From Planctomycetota bacterium (GTDB taxonomy: Bacteria > Planctomycetota > Planctomycetia > Gemmatales > HRBIN36), in assembly GCA_014584395.1 (NCBI GenBank), contig JACTMY010000020.1, forward strand, positions 1 to 64,000: a DNA stretch of 64,000 bases, read 5' to 3'. The notes beneath the pieces were generated by a model. That model saw only the letters and a program-made list of their open reading frames with translations, made no database searches and was not told the origin of the DNA. Made by a program: the position numbers and the translations under genes. This document shows, piece by piece, positions 7,788 to 16,181 of the stretch. The stretch's first letter is position 1. Each line of letters opens with the position of its first letter.

Positions 7788-8485
7788 AAATCAGCGTTGC
7801 GTACGACTTTGTGCCGAAGCAGCGTTCCCTGCACACCAGCCTGGTGATGGATCATTTCGGCGTGGCCTTCGATCAAGAGCGGCACGTGATCGCGGAGGGT
7901 TTGGCGTTGGATGTGTCGCCGGGGCAGGTCGTGCTGTTCAGCGGTCCGAGCGGCTCCGGGAAAAGCAGCCTGCTGCGGGCCGCGGCGGCGGAATTGCGGC
8001 AGGCCGGTCAAGCGCTGCTGGACGTGGAAGGCCTGACCTGGCCGCAGCGGCCATTGGTGGATGCCCTCGACGTGCCGGTGCGCGAGGGGTTGAATTTGCT
8101 CAGTGCCTGCGGTTTGGGGGAAGCGCAAATTCTGCTGCGCACGCCGGCGGAATTGAGCGAGGGACAGCGGTATCGCTTCAAGCTGGCCCTGGGGATGAGT
8201 CGGCTGCTGAGCGCGGGCGGCGGGGGCTGGCTGATGGCGGATGAGTTCACGGCCGCGTTGGACCGCGTGCTCGCCCAGGTCGTGGCCTACAACGTGCAGC
8301 GTTTGGCGCGCCAACATGGCGTCGGGCTGCTCCTGGCCACGACGCATGAGGACATTCGCCTGGACCTGCATCCGGACCTGGTGGTCCGCTGCGATGGCCA
8401 TGGCCCGGCGCGGTTGGAGCCTGGCAGCGCACCGGCGGCGCGAGCCGGGCGGAGACCGATCCATTTTTTCCCGCTTGCCGGGTGA
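7784..8485 (+). CDS. Soluble ABC-type ATPase (COG2401-like ATPase half)
   Basis: This 233-residue protein is a single ABC nucleotide-binding domain: Walker A GPSGSGKSS (54-62), signature LSEGQ (124-128), Walker B LMADE (150-154) and H-loop His188 (TTHED). There is no permease gene nearby, so transport is unlikely. The following gene is a GNAT-like protein that overlaps it by 4 bp. ATPase followed by acetyltransferase-like domain is the arrangement of COG2401 (ABC ATPase fused to a predicted acetyltransferase), here split in two. Location directly before terminase suggests a role in DNA packaging or modification. Confidence 0.75.
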   Translation: MKISVAYDFVPKQRSLHTSLVMDHFGVAFDQERHVIAEGLALDVSPGQVVLFSGPSGSGKSSLLRAAAAELRQAGQALLDVEGLTWPQRPLVDALDVPVREGLNLLSACGLGEAQILLRTPAELSEGQRYRFKLALGMSRLLSAGGGGWLMADEFTAALDRVLAQVVAYNVQRLARQHGVGLLLATTHEDIRLDLHPDLVVRCDGHGPARLEPGSAPAARAGRRPIHFFPLAG

Positions 8486-9024
8486 GCCTGGGGAGCAAGG
8501 CCGACTGGCCCCGGTTTGCCCGGTGGCATTATCGCAGCCATCACCTGGCCATGGTCAAGCGGGTCGCCTTGCTCTGGCATGAAGAGGAGCCGATCGGCAT
8601 CTGCGTCTTTGCCGCCCCGGCCTCGGCCTTGCGGCTGCGGCATCGCTTCTTCGGCCTGGCCCCGCGCGGCAACCCGTTTCATTTGAAGCAGCTCAACGAG
8701 CAACTGTGGTGCCTGTCCCGGGTGGTCATCCATCCGACGTATCGCGGCGCGGGGCTCGCGGCCCGCTTCGTCCGGGCCAGTTGCCGGCTCTGTCCCGTCC
8801 CCTGGATCGAGACTCTGTCGGCGATGGGGCATCTGAACCCCTTCTTCGAGCAGGCGGGTTTTCAGCGGGTCGGCGTGATCCGCAAGGAGCGGCCGCTGTC
8901 GCGGCGGGGGTATGCCCAAGTTTACGGCGGCGGCCGCCTGACCGAGGAGACGCTGCGGAAAAGCCGCCGCGCCGAGCCGGTTTATTATGTGTTCGACAAC
9001 CGGGCGGCGCCGGCCAAGGAGTGA
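8482..9024 (+). CDS. GNAT-like acetyltransferase domain protein (COG2401-like)
   Basis: The 180-residue protein starts at GTG 8482, overlapping the ATPase stop as GTGA. GNAT motif A is visible as RVVIHPTYRGAGLAARF (about 80-96), followed by a C-terminal GNAT-like segment (HLNPFFEQAGFQRVG, about 117-131). The acetyl-CoA loop is RGAGLA rather than the usual Q/RxxGxG/A, still compatible with binding. Together with the upstream ATPase it forms a two-gene version of a fused family. The terminase gene starts 5 bp downstream, so the three are surely co-expressed. The substrate is unknown. Confidence 0.7.
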   Translation: MSLGSKADWPRFARWHYRSHHLAMVKRVALLWHEEEPIGICVFAAPASALRLRHRFFGLAPRGNPFHLKQLNEQLWCLSRVVIHPTYRGAGLAARFVRASCRLCPVPWIETLSAMGHLNPFFEQAGFQRVGVIRKERPLSRRGYAQVYGGGRLTEETLRKSRRAEPVYYVFDNRAAPAKE

Positions 9025-9029
9025 AGCTC

Positions 9030-10610
9030 ATGCCCTTTCGCATCAGCGACTATGCCGTGCTCCACGCCGTCAACCCGGATACGGGCAAACCGATGGGTTT
9101 TGGGGGCTACTCCTATCTGCTCCGGCCGCTCAACGACGACGCTCCCCGGATCATTCTGCAAAAGGGCGCCCAGGTGGGAGCGACGGTGCTGGCCATGCTG
9201 CGGACGCTGTGGTTCGTCGACGTCCGCCAGGCGCACACGCTGTACCTTTTCCCCACCCATCGCAGCGCCGAGCGGTTTAGCCGGGGGCGGCTGGGGCGGA
9301 TGATCGACAGCAGTCCCCGGCTGCGGCGGCTCTTCGACAAAAGCACCCGGCAGCATCGCCGAGCCCGCGGCGTGAACCTTTACTGCCACGGCGCGCGGAG
9401 CCGCATCGAGTTGATGTCCATGCCGATTCAGCATCTGGTCCTGGATGAGCGGGATGAGATGTACTGGAGCGATCCGCATGGCCGGCAGCCCTGGTCGGCG
9501 GTCGAACTGGCGCGGCAGCGTCTGTCGGGTCAGAGCCAGCATTGGGAATTGGACCTGTCCACGCCCACGGTGCCCGGGCATGGCATTGCCAGGGACTTTG
9601 CCGGGAGCGATCGCCATGAATTCATGGCCCGCTGTCCGGCTTGCCGGCGGCATGCGCCGCTGCGCTGGCCTGAGTCGCTCGAGTGGAAGGAGGCGGTCCA
9701 GCCCTCCGGCCGCGCGGCCCGGTATCGCTGTCTGCGCTGCCGGCGGGCCTGGTCCGAGGCGGACCGCCGCCGCGCCCTGCAATCGGGCTGTTGGATCCCT
9801 GCCGATTCCCATGCCGCAACGCGGGGTTATCATCTCAGTCAATTCCTTTCGCCAGTCGCGACGGCCGAGCGCATCGTGTCGGCCTGGCTGGATGCTCAGG
9901 ATCGACCGGCGGCCTTGCAGCTTTTTCACAATGTCGTCCTGGGATTGCCCTACGTCGCGGACGGGGCGCGGCTCAGCCGGGCGAGCATCGAAGCGGCCCA
10001 GGCGCGCGGCGGAGGTTACCGCCTGGCCGCGCCGGCGATCGGACGGGTGGTCCTGGGGGCCGACGTCGGCCCCACCTGGCTGCACGTCGTCGTGGCCGAT
10101 CTCGTCGGGCCAACCCTGCGGCTCATATGGATCGCCGCCATCGAATCGTGGGAGCGGCTCGCCGAGATCGTGCGCGACTGGCGCGTCCAGTGCCTGGTCA
10201 TCGACGCTCAGCCGGAAACGCATCAGGCCCGGCAATTCGTCAAGCGGCACCCGCAGGGGTGGCTTTGCTACTATCGGCCGCTCATGAATGGATGGCAAAT
10301 CGATGCGGCCGGGCAGCGCGTCGCTGTGCCGCGGACCGAGTCGCTCGATGGGATGTATCAGCGGTTTCGCGACGGGTCGATCCTGCTGCCCGCCGACGCG
10401 CCGCTCGAATTCAGCCTGCAGTTGGAAGCGCTGGTCCGCCTCTTGCGGGTCAATCGCCAGGGCCAGGTCGTGGCGGAGTACGTCGAATCGGGCCATGCCG
10501 ATCACTATGCCCATGCCCTGAATTACTGCCACCTCGCCAGTCAACTGCTCGGCCACCCCGCCCATTTTGAGGTGACCTTACCGTCGGGGCGCGCGGGTTG
10601 GCTTTGGTGA
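9030..10610 (+). CDS. Phage terminase large subunit (GpA-like)
   Basis: The 526-residue product has both halves of a DNA-packaging motor. The ATPase half has a deviant Walker A, LQKGAQVGATV (43-53), and Walker B LVLDERDE (136-143). Four cysteines, CPAC at 202-205 and CLRC at 234-237, form a probable zinc knuckle. The C-terminal RNase H-like nuclease keeps acidic residues Asp345 (GADVG), Asp392 (VIDAQ) and Asp491 (HADHYAHA). The protein is slightly shorter than lambda gpA. Walker A lacks the usual lysine, as in several GpA-type enzymes. The last 33 bp overlap the convergent HEAT-repeat gene. Confidence 0.85.
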   Translation: MPFRISDYAVLHAVNPDTGKPMGFGGYSYLLRPLNDDAPRIILQKGAQVGATVLAMLRTLWFVDVRQAHTLYLFPTHRSAERFSRGRLGRMIDSSPRLRRLFDKSTRQHRRARGVNLYCHGARSRIELMSMPIQHLVLDERDEMYWSDPHGRQPWSAVELARQRLSGQSQHWELDLSTPTVPGHGIARDFAGSDRHEFMARCPACRRHAPLRWPESLEWKEAVQPSGRAARYRCLRCRRAWSEADRRRALQSGCWIPADSHAATRGYHLSQFLSPVATAERIVSAWLDAQDRPAALQLFHNVVLGLPYVADGARLSRASIEAAQARGGGYRLAAPAIGRVVLGADVGPTWLHVVVADLVGPTLRLIWIAAIESWERLAEIVRDWRVQCLVIDAQPETHQARQFVKRHPQGWLCYYRPLMNGWQIDAAGQRVAVPRTESLDGMYQRFRDGSILLPADAPLEFSLQLEALVRLLRVNRQGQVVAEYVESGHADHYAHALNYCHLASQLLGHPAHFEVTLPSGRAGWLW

Positions 10611-11720
10611 CCGCAGCTCGTTCCGCAGACAGTCAATTCCCTGCCCCACGACGTGCTGACTGAGATAGAAGAGACCCCACCCGGCAAGACAGCGAACCTG
10701 GATGGATTCATCCTTCATAGCCCGCCACAACGTTGGCAGCAATCGCCAACCTTGCCCCTGGCGGAAAAGCGGCAAGAGCGCTTGTGCGGCGGCGGCGCGA
10801 AGGCGGCCATCGGTTTCCTGAAAGACGGCGGCCCATTCGCCATCGAGCTGAAAGACCGCCGTCGGACCAAGGTGGATCAGGGCGAGCCAGGCGCCGCGCC
10901 GTTCCGCTTCGGAGCGCTGGGGCAGATGCAAAAAACGGCTCAGGTTCGGCACGGCCCGATCCGCCAAGGGGCCAAGCTGCCGCAGACTGATAAGGGCTTG
11001 TTCGCGGACCGAGGCGGCGTTGTCCTCCAAGGCTTGCTGCAAGAGGGACAGATGGTCCTTGGCCAGGGGGCCGATGCGTCCCATGGCCCATGCAACTGCC
11101 GCGCGGACGGCTTCATCGTCATGCCTGGCCAGGGCCGCGACCATGGGCAGATATTCCTCCGGCGCCGCGGTGCCCCATTGTCCAAAAAGTTGAATGACTT
11201 CCACGATGACCGAGGCGTCTGAGTGCTGCAAGCCAAGCTTGATCACGTGGACCGCGTCGGCGCTGCGCTGCTCGGAGCGGGCCAGGGCTTGCACGATGGC
11301 CCGCTGGACGGATGGCCGCGGCTCCTCCGCGAAGCGCAGCGCAAGTTGCTTCACCTGTTCCGCGGGGAGCAGCGGGCCAAGCGCGGCCAGGGCGTCGGCC
11401 GCGGCGCTGCGAACCTCGGCGTCCGGATCGGTCAACCTTTGGCTCACCTCGACGAGGTGCCCCGCCAGGTGCAGTTTGCTGACCGCGAAGACGGCGGCCT
11501 TGCGCTTGGAGGCTTCCGCCGACCGCAGATCGAGGAGCCAGGCCGACAAGGGGCGGTCGAGGAAAAGGGGATCGGGCCGGGTCGATTGCGGCGCCGGCGG
11601 CTGTCCCGCAGGAGGCTGCCCCGCGGAAGGCTGCCCCGCGGGAGGCTGCCCCAAGAGCAACTGTCCCGCCGACAAGATCAACCACCCTGCCATCCACCAA
11701 CCGTTCCGAGTGATTAACAT
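10578..11720 (-). CDS. Secreted HEAT-repeat protein
   Basis: About 380 residues: a hydrophobic signal segment (WWMAGWLILSAGQLLLG), a short repeated linker of the type GQPPA, then HEAT/PBS-lyase-type repeats such as DPDAEVRSAAADALAALG, DDEAVRAAVAWAMGRIG and ASVREQALISLRQLG. Such proteins are interaction scaffolds common in planctomycetes. The start is uncertain; ATG 11720 is chosen over a TTG nine codons upstream. It lies opposite to the phage genes and overlaps the terminase 3' end, so it belongs to the chromosomal insert between the two phage blocks. Confidence 0.75.
   Translation of the reverse strand: MLITRNGWWMAGWLILSAGQLLLGQPPAGQPSAGQPPAGQPPAPQSTRPDPLFLDRPLSAWLLDLRSAEASKRKAAVFAVSKLHLAGHLVEVSQRLTDPDAEVRSAAADALAALGPLLPAEQVKQLALRFAEEPRPSVQRAIVQALARSEQRSADAVHVIKLGLQHSDASVIVEVIQLFGQWGTAAPEEYLPMVAALARHDDEAVRAAVAWAMGRIGPLAKDHLSLLQQALEDNAASVREQALISLRQLGPLADRAVPNLSRFLHLPQRSEAERRGAWLALIHLGPTAVFQLDGEWAAVFQETDGRLRAAAAQALLPLFRQGQGWRLLPTLWRAMKDESIQVRCLAGWGLFYLSQHVVGQGIDCLRNELRSPKPTRAPRR
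11599..11658 (-). repeat. 15-bp tandem repeat encoding GQPPA units
   Basis: Copies begin at 11599, 11614, 11629 and 11644 with consensus GGCTGCCCCGCGGGA on the plus strand. They encode a five-residue Gly-Gln-Pro-Pro-Ala linker between signal peptide and HEAT repeats; the number of copies is likely to vary between strains. Confidence 0.85.
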
Positions 11721-11888
11721 GTATGGCGAACGTCCAACGTAATCCAAGGTACCAAGGGAGTGCCATCCAACCTGGTTCCATCATAACAGAAGCGGACGAT
11801 GGTGATGAGCCAAGCCCGTGCATTTGGGATGCCTGGTGTGGCAGAAAAGAAGGCTGCGCGGCATGGCACGGGATAAGGGAAAGGCCGA

Positions 11889-12551
11889 TCATCGGGGCAG
11901 CGGCGGCGCGTCGGGGATGGCGTCCATTCTTTTCTTCACGCCATACATCGACCATTGAAACAGCAGATTCATGGCGGCCTTGTTGTAAAACGTCGATGGA
12001 TAGCGGCTGGACAGGAAGACTTCCTCGGGTCGGTCTTTGGGCCGAATCATGATCCTGCTTTGTCGCGGCGAACCGGCCCGGCGCCAGGGCTTGTAGGGTT
12101 CGCGAAACTCCGTCAACCCCTCCAAGTCATCGAACTGAATTTCGCGCGTGGAACTGAAGAGGGACCGGAGCGTGCAACTGGTGGGGGTCAGCTCCATCCG
12201 CTCCATGGCGGCGTAGGGCAGCCCCACAAGGATAAAAAGAACGCCGGTGCCGATGAGCAGCCAGTGATGAAGCTGCTTGTTCAAGCCGAGCTTCAAGGAA
12301 GCGACGATCATCCCTCCCCCGACCGCCAGGAAGCCGAGGTAGCCGATCGGCGAATAAGCGATGACGGTCACGTCTCCCTTTTTGGTTTCGCTCACCGCGC
12401 CGGGCAGGGCCACGACGACGAACCAGAGGCTGAGGAGAAAGATGGCCCCGCAGCCGACGATCCAGCCGACGTCCGTGAGGCGTTCCTTGAGCATCGACCC
12501 TGGCGTGTCCAGGAAGGGGCTGCGTTTGGGAAAGCGGCGTCGGCGGACCAT
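11889..12551 (-). CDS. Membrane protein with PH-like C-terminal domain
   Basis: The 220-residue protein has three or so hydrophobic helices (GWIVGCGAIFLLSLWFVVVALP, IGYLGFLAVGGGMIVASLKLGL, HHWLLIGTGVLFILVGLPY) followed by a soluble part with the feel of a bacterial PH domain (TLRSLFSSTREIQFDDLEGLTEF). Family assignment is tentative. It is transcribed away from the neighbouring plus-strand gene at 12704. Function unknown. Confidence 0.65.
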   Translation of the reverse strand: MVRRRRFPKRSPFLDTPGSMLKERLTDVGWIVGCGAIFLLSLWFVVVALPGAVSETKKGDVTVIAYSPIGYLGFLAVGGGMIVASLKLGLNKQLHHWLLIGTGVLFILVGLPYAAMERMELTPTSCTLRSLFSSTREIQFDDLEGLTEFREPYKPWRRAGSPRQSRIMIRPKDRPEEVFLSSRYPSTFYNKAAMNLLFQWSMYGVKKRMDAIPDAPPLPR

Positions 12552-12652
12552 GGTGCATCCGATCCGTTCAAGGTTTTAGGGTGCCTCTCCACACCAAGCC
12601 CCATTATGATGAAAAAGGGCCGCTTGAAAAGCCGCTTTCACGATTCACCTGC

Positions 12653-12682
12653 CCGGCAACCTAGGGTTGGACCGGCAACCTA
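12653..12682. repeat. 11-bp direct repeat upstream of 12704 gene
   Basis: CCGGCAACCTA occurs at 12653-12663 and 12672-12682, a 19-bp spacing. It sits 22 bp before the start codon at 12704, where a regulator could bind, but there is no further evidence. Confidence 0.4.
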
Positions 12683-12703
12683 TGGATTGAAAGGACAACA
12701 TGC

Positions 12704-13321
12704 ATGGTCAAGCCCATGGAAGACGCCGCCTCGGCCCGTGCCTTTTGGGATTGGCTCAGCCGCGATGGCGAACGGATCAAAAGCGGTCTGGCCAGGGACC
12801 AGCAAGAGATCCGAGAGGAGATCCATCAAGCCTTCGAGCGCGCCTTTCCACAACTGGTTTGGGAAATCGCGGTGACCGAGGACGGTCCCTGGACGTTTTG
12901 CATCAGCGCCGATGGGGATCGCGAGAAGTTTCCCCTCGTGGAGCGGGCGGCGGCGGAAGCCCCCGACCTTCCGGGCTGGCACATCCAGGCCTTCCGACCG
13001 CGCGGCGATCTCGACTGCACGATCTGCATGGATGACAAGGAACTTTCCTGCGACGACGTCTGGTGCGCCGTGCAACCGAGCGACCACGGACTTAACCTGT
13101 GCCTGCAGATCAAGGGATTGGATGAAGACAACGCCGAGATGCTCATCGGCGCCGCCTTCATCCTGCTCGACAACGCCGTCGGCGAATACGACGCCGTCAT
13201 GCGCATCGGCGACGTCGAAATCGACGTCCTGCCCGACGAGCCGATCCCGCATCCCTTGTATTTCCCCCTCCATGAATTGCCGGCCTATCTGGACCGCGCT
13301 GCTCCCTCGGCAGGGAATTAA
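12704..13321 (+). CDS. Conserved hypothetical protein
   Basis: A 205-residue acidic, soluble protein without signal peptide. It starts with a Trp-rich helix (ARAFWDWLSRDGERI) and has a Cys-containing centre (DCTICMDDKELSCDDVW). The overall pattern, alternating strands and long helices, suggests a compact alpha/beta fold, but I do not recognise the family. AAAGGA precedes the start at 12704; ATG 12700 is out of frame. It lies in the chromosomal insert between the phage blocks and has no operon partner. Confidence 0.65.
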   Translation: MVKPMEDAASARAFWDWLSRDGERIKSGLARDQQEIREEIHQAFERAFPQLVWEIAVTEDGPWTFCISADGDREKFPLVERAAAEAPDLPGWHIQAFRPRGDLDCTICMDDKELSCDDVWCAVQPSDHGLNLCLQIKGLDEDNAEMLIGAAFILLDNAVGEYDAVMRIGDVEIDVLPDEPIPHPLYFPLHELPAYLDRAAPSAGN

Positions 13322-13364
13322 TCAGCGGGACGCCGGCTTCTGACGGCGCCGTCAGAAGCCGCGG

Positions 13365-14297
13365 TCATGGCACGAGCGCGGGTTTGGCCATGATGTCGCG
13401 CAGCGCCGCGTCGACGTCGGGAAATTGAAACCGATAGCCTAAATCTTGCGCTTTCTTGGGAATGACGCGCTGCCCCTTGATCACCACGTTGGCCACTTCG
13501 CCGAAACGCAGCTTCAGGGCAAACGCCGGCACCGGAGCGAAGCTGGGCCGGCCCATCGCCTTGCCCAGGGCCTTGGCTAGCTGCCGATTCGTGACCGGTT
13601 CGGGCGCCGTGGCGTTGAGCGGACCGCGGACCTTGGGTTCGTCCATGGCGAACAGTATTAGGCCCACCTCGTCGGCGTGATGAATCCAACTGACCCACTG
13701 CCGGCCATGGCCGACCGGTCCGCCGATGAAAAATTTGAAGGGTGTCATCATTTGCTTGAGGGCCCCGCCTGCCTTGTCCAGCACGACGCCGGTTCGCAAA
13801 AGGACGACTCGGGCGCCCGCTTCCTCGGCCGGCAGCGCCGCTTCTTCCCATAGCGGCGTAAGCTGGCTGAGAAAATCGCCCGTGCCGGCGGGGCTGTCTT
13901 CCGTCAGCAGTTCATCGCCCGTGAACCCGTAGTAACCGATGGCGGAACCGCTGACCAGGACGTTGGGCCTGGCCTTGGCTTGCCGAATCGCGTCGACGAG
14001 GTTTTGCGTGGAGAGGACCCTGCTCTCGCGCAGTTGGCGTTTGAAATCCTCGTTCCACCGGCGGTCGAAGAGGTTGGCCCCGGCTAGGTTGACAACGGCC
14101 TGGCAGCCATCCACCGCTTCCATCCATGGTCCGATCCGAGAGGGATCGCCTTCGACGAACTGCGCCGCTGGACCGATGCCCGGCAGGGCGACCTGAGGGT
14201 GCCGCGTCAAGACGACCGGTTCGTCGCCGCGTTGCCGCAAGGCGGCGCACAAACGCCGACCGATCAAGCCAGTCCCGCCGGTGATGAACACGCGCAT
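13365..14297 (-). CDS. TIGR01777 family epimerase/oxidoreductase (YfcH/SDR39U1-like)
   Basis: This 310-residue protein is a full-length SDR39U1-type protein: NADP-binding TGGTGLIGRRL at 6-16, the family motif SGSAIGYYG at about 115-123, and a C-terminal region ending RFQFPDVDAALRDI. The substrate of the family is unknown. GGAGGTGG lies close before the start at 14297. It is read away from phage block B. Confidence 0.85.
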   Translation of the reverse strand: MRVFITGGTGLIGRRLCAALRQRGDEPVVLTRHPQVALPGIGPAAQFVEGDPSRIGPWMEAVDGCQAVVNLAGANLFDRRWNEDFKRQLRESRVLSTQNLVDAIRQAKARPNVLVSGSAIGYYGFTGDELLTEDSPAGTGDFLSQLTPLWEEAALPAEEAGARVVLLRTGVVLDKAGGALKQMMTPFKFFIGGPVGHGRQWVSWIHHADEVGLILFAMDEPKVRGPLNATAPEPVTNRQLAKALGKAMGRPSFAPVPAFALKLRFGEVANVVIKGQRVIPKKAQDLGYRFQFPDVDAALRDIMAKPALVP

Positions 14298-14413
14298 GGG
14301 CCACCTCCCCCGCGATCGAGTTTTCCAGGAATTGAAGCCGCAGACCGGCCGGCGTCGTTGCCGCCGTCAGATGAGCATAACCGCCGGGGCCTTTGGCCCA
14401 TAACGATTTTTGA

Positions 14414-14444
14414 CAACGGCCCTTCAGGAGGAACCTGTACATTT
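14414..14444 (+). promoter_or_regulatory. Two-part motif upstream of phage block B
   Basis: CAACGGCCCTT at 14414-14424 and TGTACATTT at 14436-14444 repeat the pair seen before block A. A TTGACA hexamer overlaps the left word at 14410-14415, but no well-spaced -10 box is evident. The start codon of the portal gene is 56 bp downstream. Confidence 0.35.
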
Positions 14445-14499
14445 GTTAATCTTCGCCCCGCGGATGTGTCCCCCCTCCTCCTCCCCGGGAGCACGACTC

Positions 14500-15933
14500 A
14501 TGAACTGGACGCGCTGGCTGGAACCGCTGCGGGCCTTTTGGGCGAAAAAGCGCTGGGAACGATTGCAATTCGAGTCGGCCTGTCGGCTCATGGAAACCGC
14601 CTGGAGTCAGTCGGCGGCGCAGGATTCCGATGCCAGGCAATGGCAACTCCTGGGAGGCGCGACGAAGGAAGACGCCGCCCTGCACCAGGAATCCCTCCGC
14701 GACCGGGCCCGCTGGCTCGTCGACGCCAACCCCCACGCCCGGCAAATCTTGCTCCAATATCGCAACTACGTCATCGGCTCCGGGATGAAGCAGGAAGTCC
14801 TCTGGTCAGCCCGTGAGTCCGATGAAGAGACCACGGTTGCGGCCGAGGCGCGCGGCGACGCCCTGCCCAAGCTGCGGCTGGCCCGGCGGCTGTGGCGCTC
14901 CTTCCTCGATGCCAATGAATGGGACATCGGCCATCGCAAGGATTGGGAATTCTGCTGGCGCACCTGGCGCGATGGCGAATGTTTCCTGCGCCTGTTCCGC
15001 CAACCCGCCTGGCCGCCCCGGGTGCACTTCATCGACCCGGAGATCATCGCTCCCGATCCGCGCACCGGCCTGCCCACGGGCGGCATCGGCACCGAGCCGG
15101 ACCAGGTCGAGACGCCGCTGTTTTACAACCTGGTGCGGGATGACCGCTCCGAACCGGTCGAGGCCAGCCTCGTCCTCCACGCCAAGATCGGCGTGGATGG
15201 CAACGTCAAGCGCGGGTTGTCCATCTTGCAGCCCGTGGCCGAGGCGCTCGAGCGCTTTCAAGGCTGGCTGGACGTGGAACTGATTCAGCGCAAAGTCGCC
15301 AGTTCGATTGTGCTCGTGCGGAAACATCAGCAGAACTATCCCGGCGGCTTGGCCAACTTTGCCGACCAGGCCGCGGCGCCAGCCGGCAGCGGCGGCGACG
15401 GCACGCGGCGCCGCTTGACCCTGCAGCCGGGCACGATTATCGACGCCCAGGGTTTCGATTTGCAGTTTCTCTCCCCCAATACCCACTTCGACGACGGCTC
15501 GCTGCTGGGCCGGATGATTCTTTTGTCTATCGCCGCGGGCACGGGGCTGCCCGAATTCATGCTCAGCGCCGACGCCTCGAATGCCAATTACTCCAGCACG
15601 CTCGTGGCCGAAGGTCCGGCCGTCCGCCATTTCGCCGCCTGGCAGACCTTCTTCATCGGTCAATGGCGCAAGCTGTTCCGTATGGTCATGCACGAGGCGG
15701 TCCGGCTGCGCTGGCTGGACCTCGAGGACCTGCCCCATCTCGAATTGTGCCTGACGCCGCCGACGTTGGCCGTGCGCCAGCGGCTCGAGGAAGCCCAGGC
15801 CGATGCGATCTACTTCGACCGCGGCGTGCTGTCGCGCCAGGAATTGGCCCGGCGCGATCATGCGGACGCGGACTTGATGCGGCGCGAGCGCGGCCAGGAG
15901 GCGGCGTCCGCCGCGGGGGGAGGCGCCGCATGA
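14500..15933 (+). CDS. Phage portal protein (lambda gpB-like family)
   Basis: The 477-residue protein resembles lambda-type portals: a helical N-terminus with DANPHARQILLQYRNYVIGSGM near residues 76-96, a WRTWRDGECFLRLF strand, a conserved IDPE turn, and the C-terminal DGSLLGRMILLSIAAGTGLPEFML with NANYSS. The last element corresponds to the NYSS region used to recognise the family. The start at 14500 is favoured by a GGGA upstream; translation could start earlier. It overlaps the next gene by ATGA. Portal and terminase lie 3.9 kb apart, with chromosomal genes between, which is unusual. Confidence 0.8.
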   Translation: MNWTRWLEPLRAFWAKKRWERLQFESACRLMETAWSQSAAQDSDARQWQLLGGATKEDAALHQESLRDRARWLVDANPHARQILLQYRNYVIGSGMKQEVLWSARESDEETTVAAEARGDALPKLRLARRLWRSFLDANEWDIGHRKDWEFCWRTWRDGECFLRLFRQPAWPPRVHFIDPEIIAPDPRTGLPTGGIGTEPDQVETPLFYNLVRDDRSEPVEASLVLHAKIGVDGNVKRGLSILQPVAEALERFQGWLDVELIQRKVASSIVLVRKHQQNYPGGLANFADQAAAPAGSGGDGTRRRLTLQPGTIIDAQGFDLQFLSPNTHFDDGSLLGRMILLSIAAGTGLPEFMLSADASNANYSSTLVAEGPAVRHFAAWQTFFIGQWRKLFRMVMHEAVRLRWLDLEDLPHLELCLTPPTLAVRQRLEEAQADAIYFDRGVLSRQELARRDHADADLMRRERGQEAASAAGGGAA

Positions 15934-16181
15934 GCCGGTCACCACGCCCGCCGCGCCATCCCAGCGGACAAGCCCATCGATCATCACGGCCGGCGCGCAA
16001 GCCCCCGGTCAGGATGGGTTGGCGGCCCGCGAAACCGTGGCTGTGGCAGGGGCCGCGCCAGGACAAGCCGGATCGTCAACCCGCCGGCGGCGGCTACTGG
16101 ATCGTGCGCCGGGAGCATTTGTTGGAAGAGGATCGAGAGTCGGAGGCAACGCTCTTTTTACTGGAGGAGAAAGGTCCATGA
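15930..16181 (+). CDS. Small basic protein between portal and protease genes
   Basis: An 83-residue product whose first 55 residues are rich in Arg, Pro and Lys, and whose C-terminus is acidic (LLEEDRESEATLFLLEEKG). It overlaps both neighbours by ATGA. The position is that of small head-completion or scaffold-type genes, but no family is recognised. Confidence 0.6.
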   Translation: MSRSPRPPRHPSGQAHRSSRPARKPPVRMGWRPAKPWLWQGPRQDKPDRQPAGGGYWIVRREHLLEEDRESEATLFLLEEKGP

